12,383 bases of DNA from the NCBI GenBank assembly GCA_964395065.1, contig CAYNAM010000074.1, positions 1 through 12,383 on the forward strand, in the 5' to 3' direction. The notes under the pieces are model-generated. The model was not told where the DNA came from. It did no database searches and worked only from the letters and a program-made list of their open reading frames with translations. A program made the translations under genes and the position numbers. Source of the stretch: Entomomonas sp964395065. GTDB taxonomy: Bacteria > Pseudomonadota > Gammaproteobacteria > Pseudomonadales > Pseudomonadaceae. Positions within the stretch are counted from its first letter, which is position 1; every line of letters begins with the position of its first letter. This document shows, in pieces, positions 7,827-12,383 of this stretch.

Positions 7827-7929
7827 CCGGCGCATTTTTCAATGCCCCATACACAGTCCACCATAACAATCAGGGCACTTCTCTAAATAAAGAGAGGTGC
7901 CTTGGTTATAGTGCTTGTTGATTGTTTCT
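7814..7929 (+). repeat. Structured segment: hairpin enclosed by a 10-bp inverted repeat
   Basis: AGAAACAATC (7814-7823) is perfectly complementary to GATTGTTTCT (7920-7929). Between them, 7874-7884 pairs with 7891-7901 in an 11-bp stem (GGCACTTCTCT/AGAGAGGTGCC, one G-U pair) with a 6-nt loop. An alternative pairing of TGCCC (7843-7847) with GGGCA (7873-7877) would exclude that hairpin. The layout fits either a switching RNA leader or a small MITE-like element of 116 bp. No target-site duplication flanks it, so the mobile-element reading is weak. It matches no RNA family that I recognise (not tmRNA, 6S, SRP or RNase P). Confidence 0.5.
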
Positions 7930-8272
7930 AGGGAACGCCAATTCCCATTGCTATAACGTCTGGATATAGCTCTTGTAATGTAGCCGATAGTGGCTTTTTC
8001 TTCAATACTTTTTGGTGTTTATATTTTCTTAATTAATAACGATCCTATAATGCTCCGTGGTAAGTTAGGTACAAAATTAAGCTAATTGTACTGTTTACCA
8101 TTTGATAGGTTCTAGGAATGTTGTTTGGAGCTTTTCGGCTCTCTCTATTTAGCCAGGCCACTATGTGGTAATTTATTCTGTATTGACGGTTTTTAGGCTA
8201 GGTTAAGACAAATAGAAATGAAGAGATTTTGTGCTAAAAACACATGTTTGTGTTCATAGTGTGTTCAGGCAT

Positions 8273-8297
8273 AAAAAAACCCACAAGGATGTGGGCT
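8273..8297 (-). terminator. Rho-independent terminator of tRNA-Thr
   Basis: On the minus strand CCCACA pairs with TGTGGG (8290-8295 with 8280-8285) around a 4-nt loop, followed by seven T (8273-8279). It begins about 20 bp after the tRNA 3' end, so it ends a short monocistronic tRNA transcript. Confidence 0.9.
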
Positions 8298-8315
8298 TTG
8301 ATGTCTTGCTATGTC

Positions 8316-8391
<76 letters not shown>

Positions 8392-8405
8392 TTTATGGGT
8401 TGTGC

Positions 8406-8433
8406 ATTATATAGATTTTTACAACATTGTAAA
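8406..8433 (-). promoter_or_regulatory. Promoter of tRNA-Thr
   Basis: On the minus strand TTTACA (8433-8428) and a perfect TATAAT (8411-8406) are separated by 16 bp. The predicted start, near 8399, lies about 8 nt before the mature tRNA 5' end. The tRNA is therefore probably transcribed alone rather than with the HAD-IB gene behind it. Confidence 0.75.
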
Positions 8434-8558
8434 GCACTTTTTTAATTAATTTTTATTAAATATTAACTTACTTTAATAAATTGACTTTTATATGTAATTT
8501 GTAGATATAGTTTTCAATGAAATATAGTCATTTGCAAAAAACCAACTGCTATGATTTT

Positions 8559-9158
8559 TTATTCCAACGCTCTAAAATTTGGATGATCGGCAATCGCTAA
8601 CATCTGTTTATCTCCTGCAGAGTCACCATAAGCATAAAGTTCGTATTGCGATAAATCACCTAATAATTCTTTTAACTTATCAACTTTTCCTTGGCAACGA
8701 CAATTTCTGCCTTTTAAATGTCCTGTGAATAATTCATTATGTTCTTCTAACTCTGTACAGAGTAAGTCATCAAAACCAAGATCTTTAGCTGCTTTTTCTA
8801 AGTACAAATTAAGAGAAGCACTTACCATAATCAAACGATGCCCTTGCTCTTTATGCCACTTAATTCTTTCCCTTGCTTTTAAACGTATTAAAGGGGAAAA
8901 AGAGCTAGCGTACCCTGCGCCCATAACCTTTAATGGTTTAATTGGTTGATTCGTAAACAGTGCTGCTATAATTTTCTCTTTAAATCCATCTCGATCCAAT
9001 AGTTTAAAAAATACCTTTATCGCATCAGGAAGTAACTTTATAAATGTTTTATAAACAGTCTTTCGACCAAAGACCCAATATAAAAAAGGCACAAAGGTAT
9101 CTTTTGTTGTTATGGTTACATCAAAATCAAATGCAGCCACTACAGTTTTTTCTGTCAT
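8559..9158 (-). CDS. HAD-IB family phosphatase (SerB-like)
   Basis: A 199-residue HAD superfamily hydrolase that should dephosphorylate a small phosphorylated substrate in the cytoplasm. The four HAD motifs are visible. Motif I is FDFDVTIT with Asp11 as nucleophile and Asp13 as general acid; the usual Gly after the second Asp is Val. Motif II Ser113 lies in MVSAS. Motif III Lys158 lies in QGKVDKL. Motif IV is GDSAGD with Asp179 and Asp183. A cap of about 70 residues separates motifs I and II, as in subfamily IB. Relatives include SerB and a group annotated only as HAD-IB hydrolases, and the substrate cannot be read from the sequence. I chose ATG at 9156-9158 because motif I then sits at residue 11, as usual. 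An upstream in-frame GTG at 9197 has no Shine-Dalgarno. It stands alone, upstream of the tRNA on the same strand. Confidence 0.85.
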   Translation of the reverse strand: MTEKTVVAAFDFDVTITTKDTFVPFLYWVFGRKTVYKTFIKLLPDAIKVFFKLLDRDGFKEKIIAALFTNQPIKPLKVMGAGYASSFSPLIRLKARERIKWHKEQGHRLIMVSASLNLYLEKAAKDLGFDDLLCTELEEHNELFTGHLKGRNCRCQGKVDKLKELLGDLSQYELYAYGDSAGDKQMLAIADHPNFRALE

Positions 9159-9197
9159 AAATAACTTATTACCCTTATTAAAAATAAAATGGCTCAC

Positions 9198-9581
9198 TAT
9201 TTTTAATATGTATATTTTTCATGAAATTGAAGAATAAAAGACTATAACAAAGCTTAAACAATATTAATATACACTACAGACTTTTTAATTGAAAATAGCT
9301 TAATACATTAAAAAACATGACAGGCATTATACAGGAAGTTATTAATGGCGCTTACCTAGAACAAGCATTAATATTAGAGAAAAGAATATCAAAATGCTTC
9401 TGATATGGGACTAGCTAACCTACTCTTTCCTATTGTACCCCTCCTAAAAATAATGTATTCAAGGAGTAAAAAATTTTAGCAAGCAATTCATAGTAAAAAC
9501 AAAAAATACTGACAAATTGCAATACTCTGCGTGTTAGTAAGATTATAATACTACAACAATTACAACTAACAGGTATGTTAT
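9198..9581. other. AT-rich intergenic region
   Basis: This 384-bp divergent region separates the HAD-IB gene (minus) from the 151-residue gene (plus). A 28-codon plus-strand frame at 9317-9403 has no Shine-Dalgarno and is not a credible gene. A TATAAT at 9544-9549, 32 bp before the ATG at 9582, is a plausible -10 for the plus-strand gene, but no good -35 stands 17 bp away. I see nothing else in it. Confidence 0.5.
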
Positions 9582-10037
9582 ATGACAGATAATACATTAC
9601 AAATTAATAAAAAAGATGGATCGTTAACAATAAAAAACCATCCTATTGTATTAGAAAAAGGAACAACTAAAGAGGAAATAAGTTCAGTACTAACAGAATT
9701 ATACCGCTCAAATATAGACTATAAAAATGGCACTGAATGGTTGTTTTTTGAAGATATTGTGTTTAGTGACTCTCCCTGTACTTTAGGGTTGTATATTGAT
9801 AACAATGCATTAACACAGGTCAAGCTAAATATTACACCCGCTCATTTAGATCGTTCATCAGCCGGTTGGGCATCTGATAAAAGTGTAGATGAAGCCGTTT
9901 TAATGGCATTGATTGAGTATCGCATTCAACTTGCACGACCATTTAAAGATGGAAAAGAAGTATTTGACTGGGGATTGGTTTGGTGTTTACCCGATTATAA
10001 GCGGGCTGAAATGAACTCAGGAATAAAGTATAAATAA
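9582..10037 (+). CDS. Unrecognised 151-residue soluble protein
   Basis: I do not recognise this family. The protein has no signal peptide or membrane helix. It seems to alternate strands and helices: a strand-rich N-terminus (LQINKKDGSLTIKNHPI), a helix with KEEISSVLTELY, and a strand in TEWLFFEDIVF. These are followed by LGLYIDNNALTQVKLNI, a helix about residues 103-118 with basic and acidic residues, and a C-terminal WGLVWCLPDY segment. That layout resembles small proteins found as immunity or chaperone partners, but no partner gene is adjacent. It stands alone with only a possible -10 upstream and a hairpin downstream, converging on speE. The start ATG at 9582 has only a weak AGG upstream. 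Codon use is like its neighbours, and it looks intact. Confidence 0.65.
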   Translation: MTDNTLQINKKDGSLTIKNHPIVLEKGTTKEEISSVLTELYRSNIDYKNGTEWLFFEDIVFSDSPCTLGLYIDNNALTQVKLNITPAHLDRSSAGWASDKSVDEAVLMALIEYRIQLARPFKDGKEVFDWGLVWCLPDYKRAEMNSGIKYK

Positions 10038-10043
10038 TAAATA

Positions 10044-10062
10044 CCCTTGGCATAGCCAAGGG
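10044..10062. terminator. Convergent terminator hairpin between the 151-residue gene and speE
   Basis: An 8-bp perfect stem pairs CCCTTGGC with GCCAAGGG around an ATA loop. It lies 6 bp after the plus-strand stop at 10037 and 14 bp past the minus-strand speE stop. On the minus strand it is followed by a T-rich stretch, so it should mainly terminate the speE transcript. On the plus strand there is no T-run. It is a shared, probably bidirectional element. Confidence 0.7.
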
Positions 10063-10076
10063 CAATGATATGATGA

Positions 10077-10937
10077 TTAATCATTATTCTTTTTATTAAT
10101 AGCATTTAATACATATTGAGGCAAAGCAAAAGCAGCTTGATGTATTGCTGAATTGTAATAATGTACATCCATATCTGCTTGTTGTAAACGCTCTTTCAAT
10201 GTAACTAGAGATATATGTCGGGCACAAGCATCTTTTGCCCCCCATGCGAATGTCATATCACCACCTATATATGTGGGTACTGCCGCTCGATAAAAATGCC
10301 AATCTGTAAATAGATTTTGCATTTTTTGAGCAGTGCTTTTAACCTCGTCAATTTGCATGAAAGGTGTCCCGTTTTGTGTAACAAGAATTCCTTTCTCTGT
10401 TAAGCAACGAAAACAAGCTTGATAAAAGTTTTCAGTGAAGAGGACTTCAGCTGGACCGATAGGATCAGTAGAATCTGAAATAATTACATCATACTGCTCT
10501 GTTGTTTCAGAAACAAACTTCATTCCATCATTAATAACTAAGGTTAAACGAGGGTCATTAAAAGCCCCCTGTGAGTGGTTGGGTAGGTATTTTGTACAAA
10601 GCTCAACAACACTCTTATCGATCTCAACCATAGTGATTTTTTCAATATTTTTATGCTTAACTACTTCCCTAAGCATTCCACCATCGCCACCACCAATAAT
10701 TAAAACTGTTTTTACGTTTCCATGTGCTAGAATAGGAACATGTGCCATCATTTCGTGGTAAATAAACTCATCAGCCTCGGTTGTCTGTATAACGCCATCC
10801 AGAGCCATTACTCTACCCATCTTAGCATTATGAAAAATAACTAATTTTTGATGCTCAGTTTCTGTCTCAAACAATATTTCATCAACACTAAAGCGTTGTC
10901 CGTACACAGGGTATAATGTTTCGTTATATTCTTTCAT
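10077..10937 (-). CDS. speE: Spermidine synthase (polyamine aminopropyltransferase)
   Basis: Transfers the aminopropyl group of decarboxylated S-adenosylmethionine to putrescine, giving spermidine and methylthioadenosine, in the cytoplasm. The 286-residue length and layout match bacterial SpeE. The N-terminal beta domain carries YNETLYP..GQ.F.VD. QTTEADEFIYHEMMAHVP follows at residues 51-68. The nucleotide-binding GGGDGG is at 82-87, VEID at 104-107 and NDG at 136-138. The gatekeeper/catalytic DSTDPIGPA at 155-163 makes Asp155 the probable catalytic base. All key residues are present. The start ATG at 10935-10937 has an AGGA about 8 bp upstream. It lies 21 bp behind the ferredoxin-globin gene and is probably co-transcribed with it. 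No speD is in the window, so the aminopropyl donor must come from a gene elsewhere. Confidence 0.96.
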   Translation of the reverse strand: MKEYNETLYPVYGQRFSVDEILFETETEHQKLVIFHNAKMGRVMALDGVIQTTEADEFIYHEMMAHVPILAHGNVKTVLIIGGGDGGMLREVVKHKNIEKITMVEIDKSVVELCTKYLPNHSQGAFNDPRLTLVINDGMKFVSETTEQYDVIISDSTDPIGPAEVLFTENFYQACFRCLTEKGILVTQNGTPFMQIDEVKSTAQKMQNLFTDWHFYRAAVPTYIGGDMTFAWGAKDACARHISLVTLKERLQQADMDVHYYNSAIHQAAFALPQYVLNAINKKNND

Positions 10938-10958
10938 AAATTATTCCTAGCCATCAGT

Positions 10959-12056
10959 TTACTTACTACAATTTGGACAGCTAATTTTGCCTGTTCGACG
11001 ATGATAAATCACCTCTACACCAGCATCAACTGCTTCACCACAATGGTCACAAACGGTGGCACAATCGAGTACCTCCTTATCAAATGTTTCTAAATCTACA
11101 AACTCATCACCTATTTTTATAGGCCATGCTTTATCTTTGACTATGTCTGTACGAAAATGTTCTTCATATTGGTGCCAACCATGCCGTTGCTCATCAGTTA
11201 ATCCATGCGTTTTAAAGGTATCATCTAAAATTTGGCGACGATGATCCATTAAGTCATCTGAAATAACCATCCAATGGTGTAAATTTCTAGGACGCAAACC
11301 AAAATGAACGTGCTGGCGGGTAAATAAATACATTAAAAATGAGTATTGTTTTTCAATCAAGCGACTTTTGGTGACATTAGCAAAAAAAGGAGCTAGTCTT
11401 TCATCAGCATAGACTCTATCGTAAAAATCGATCAATACTTCTCTTACTTTTTTACCACCCCCCAACTGCTGCCAAATCTCTAAATTAGGTTCAGGATCTG
11501 GAGCTTCATCGGTCATCCATACAGGTTCTTGCTGAGGATAAGGACCTCTTATTTGTACTAATGCCTCTGCTGTTAACTCTTGTAACCAAGTCGCATTACT
11601 ATCTGTATTAAGTAACTCTAATGTTAAAATCCAATCACCTTCTTTAGCAATGATCTTTGCTTCAGGTTCTGTTTGACTACCGTTTATAAACTTAAAGGTA
11701 TCACCTATCGCAAGTGTTCTAGATCTCCCTAACTCTATAGTTAGCTGATTAGACTCAATACTAATAATATAAGCATCCGTTATCACATCGTCAGGGCTTA
11801 AAGGCGCAATAGTCATATCTGAGGTAGGAATACATTTACATGTTAACAAATATTTTTTTTCTTTTTGATAATCTGACAGCCCCAATTGTGCTTGTTCAGG
11901 GACATCTCCTTCTAAACAACGTACAGCACAAGTTTGACATGAGCCTCCTCGGCAAGAGAAAGGAATAGAAACACCACTACGAATAAATGCATCTAAAACT
12001 GTTTCATCGGGTTTAGTTTCTACAACATGTGTTTCAAAATAAATACGCTTTATCAT
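10959..12056 (-). CDS. Ferredoxin / beta-barrel / truncated globin / zinc-ribbon fusion protein
   Basis: A 365-residue multidomain cytoplasmic protein, probably a redox or gas-handling hemoprotein. Residues 1-90 form a plant-type [2Fe-2S] ferredoxin domain with ligands Cys35, Cys40, Cys43 and Cys73 (C-x4-C-x2-C-x29-C). Residues about 92-172 look like a small beta-barrel of the kind seen before FAD domains in ferredoxin reductases, but no NAD(P)-binding domain follows. Residues about 194-310 are a truncated globin: LGGGKKVREVLIDFYDRVYADERLAPFF, then a His-His pair, with His260 the likely proximal haem ligand (H-x4-I spacing). The C-terminal 30 residues carry two CxxC knuckles (Cys336/339, Cys360/363), like a zinc ribbon or rubredoxin site. 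Electrons could pass from the ferredoxin to the haem within one chain; NO or O2 chemistry is plausible but inferred. It precedes speE by 21 bp. The start has only a weak AGGT upstream. Confidence 0.8.
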   Translation of the reverse strand: MIKRIYFETHVVETKPDETVLDAFIRSGVSIPFSCRGGSCQTCAVRCLEGDVPEQAQLGLSDYQKEKKYLLTCKCIPTSDMTIAPLSPDDVITDAYIISIESNQLTIELGRSRTLAIGDTFKFINGSQTEPEAKIIAKEGDWILTLELLNTDSNATWLQELTAEALVQIRGPYPQQEPVWMTDEAPDPEPNLEIWQQLGGGKKVREVLIDFYDRVYADERLAPFFANVTKSRLIEKQYSFLMYLFTRQHVHFGLRPRNLHHWMVISDDLMDHRRQILDDTFKTHGLTDEQRHGWHQYEEHFRTDIVKDKAWPIKIGDEFVDLETFDKEVLDCATVCDHCGEAVDAGVEVIYHRRTGKISCPNCSK

Positions 12057-12188
12057 TAATTTCTATACCTAAGTCCATAAGCATCCATAGGTGTAAAAGC
12101 CACCCACTTGCCAATGCTATTAAGGGGTTTTAGTTAGTGATGAATATACAATATTTTATATTATACACAGTCTCGATAACTATTACTT

Positions 12189-12383
12189 CTACTTCATCAT
12201 GAGTATTATTTTTTCTATTAAGTTTATGTTTGTTTCTCTCGCTTGTTTAATTAAATTTAGTGCAGGTCTGTCGGTAATATTGACTAATCCTATATGACCA
12301 TTTTCACCATCTAACAGTCGTCCTGTTGGTGGTTCATCAATGTATTGGAACCAATGGGTGCCCACCATATGACGATCAGCAAA
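12189..12383 (-). CDS. C-terminal end of a glycoside hydrolase resembling agarases (partial)
   Basis: The last 64 codons of a minus-strand gene run in from the window edge and stop at 12189-12191 (TAG). They contain MVGTHWFQYIDEPPTGR, then DGENGHIGLVNITDRP and a closing helix with QARETN. This combination (a buried Trp-Phe-Gln strand, the GR..DGEN loop, and the G.V..TDRP segment) is what I associate with the last strands of a TIM-barrel glycoside hydrolase such as agarase or GH42-like enzymes. The catalytic residues lie upstream, beyond the window. Family placement is tentative and substrate unknown. The 132-bp gap to the globin fusion has no clear terminator; a TATAAT at 12160-12165 on the minus strand could serve the globin gene. 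Confidence 0.6.
   Translation of the reverse strand, partial: FADRHMVGTHWFQYIDEPPTGRLLDGENGHIGLVNITDRPALNLIKQARETNINLIEKIILMMK

Larger units (their letters stand above)
7636..8272. other. Long stretch without a conventional gene
   Basis: Apart from the possible small transcription unit listed separately (7728-7929), this region holds no recognisable protein gene on either strand. Positions about 7930-8272 are AT-rich with stops in all frames. A short minus-strand open segment of about 33 codons ends at 7928-7930, but it has no start context and no family match that I recognise. A weak stem-loop (AGCC/GGCT followed by TTTTT) near 7982-8000 could end a plus-strand transcript. No transposase, CRISPR or tRNA remnant was seen. 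Confidence 0.5.

Noticed and set aside
7928..8030. A minus-strand open segment of about 33 codons with a protein-like stretch (LQELYPDVIAMGIGVP).
   Set aside because: It has no good start or ribosome site, no continuation in other frames that I could follow, and no family I can name. It might be a gene remnant, but the support is too thin.
9317..9403. A 28-codon plus-strand frame in the AT-rich gap.
   Set aside because: It has no Shine-Dalgarno, no recognisable motif and no family resemblance. Such frames arise by chance.
9455..9475. A good Shine-Dalgarno (AAGGAG) in the gap before the 151-residue gene.
   Set aside because: No start codon follows at usable distance; the next triplets run into stops.

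Overview
The window looks like chromosomal DNA of an AT-rich gammaproteobacterium. This rests on a FimD-type fimbrial usher, type VI secretion (T6SS) cargo genes, a tRNA-Thr with encoded CCA, a bacterial SpeE and a HAD-IB phosphatase. I lean towards a host-associated member of the Pseudomonadales, but the genus cannot be fixed from the sequence and that is only inference.

Left part (1-7635) is an accessory region with many damaged genes. It starts with the coiled-coil tail of an unidentified gene and its terminator. Next comes a lone usher gene that lacks both its extreme N-terminal chaperone-binding tail and its second C-terminal domain. A 283-bp gap leads to a vgrG that has lost about 300 N-terminal residues but keeps its OB-fold, DUF2345 spike and a C-terminal transthyretin-like adaptor. 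Immediately downstream is a Tle1-type DUF2235 phospholipase with a frameshift near its end, then a membrane-anchored DUF2931 protein that is its probable immunity partner. Together these form a recognisable VgrG-adaptor/lipase/immunity cargo module with no other T6SS genes nearby. After a spacer rich in TTCTCAA/TTGAGAA sites comes a frameshifted bacterial PH-domain gene on the minus strand.

Middle part (7636-8558) has no conventional protein gene. It holds a possible small transcription unit: a promoter, a perfect Shine-Dalgarno, a 10-codon ORF, and a hairpin enclosed by a 10-bp inverted repeat. It is followed by a minus-strand tRNA-Thr(TGT) with its own promoter and terminator.

Right part (8559-12383) looks like ordinary intact chromosome. 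It contains a HAD-IB phosphatase (minus), an unrecognised 151-residue protein (plus), and a minus-strand pair 21 bp apart. The pair is a ferredoxin/globin/zinc-ribbon fusion followed by spermidine synthase speE. At the edge is the C-terminal end of a glycoside hydrolase resembling agarases (minus).

The main biological picture is a decaying T6SS effector-immunity cassette next to a truncated fimbrial gene. Four of the five genes between 128 and 7635 are damaged, and the presumptive immunity gene is the one left fully open. The most interesting unexplained items are the possible leader-peptide/structured-RNA unit at 7728-7929, the repeat-rich spacer at 6932-7067, and the multi-domain globin fusion beside speE.
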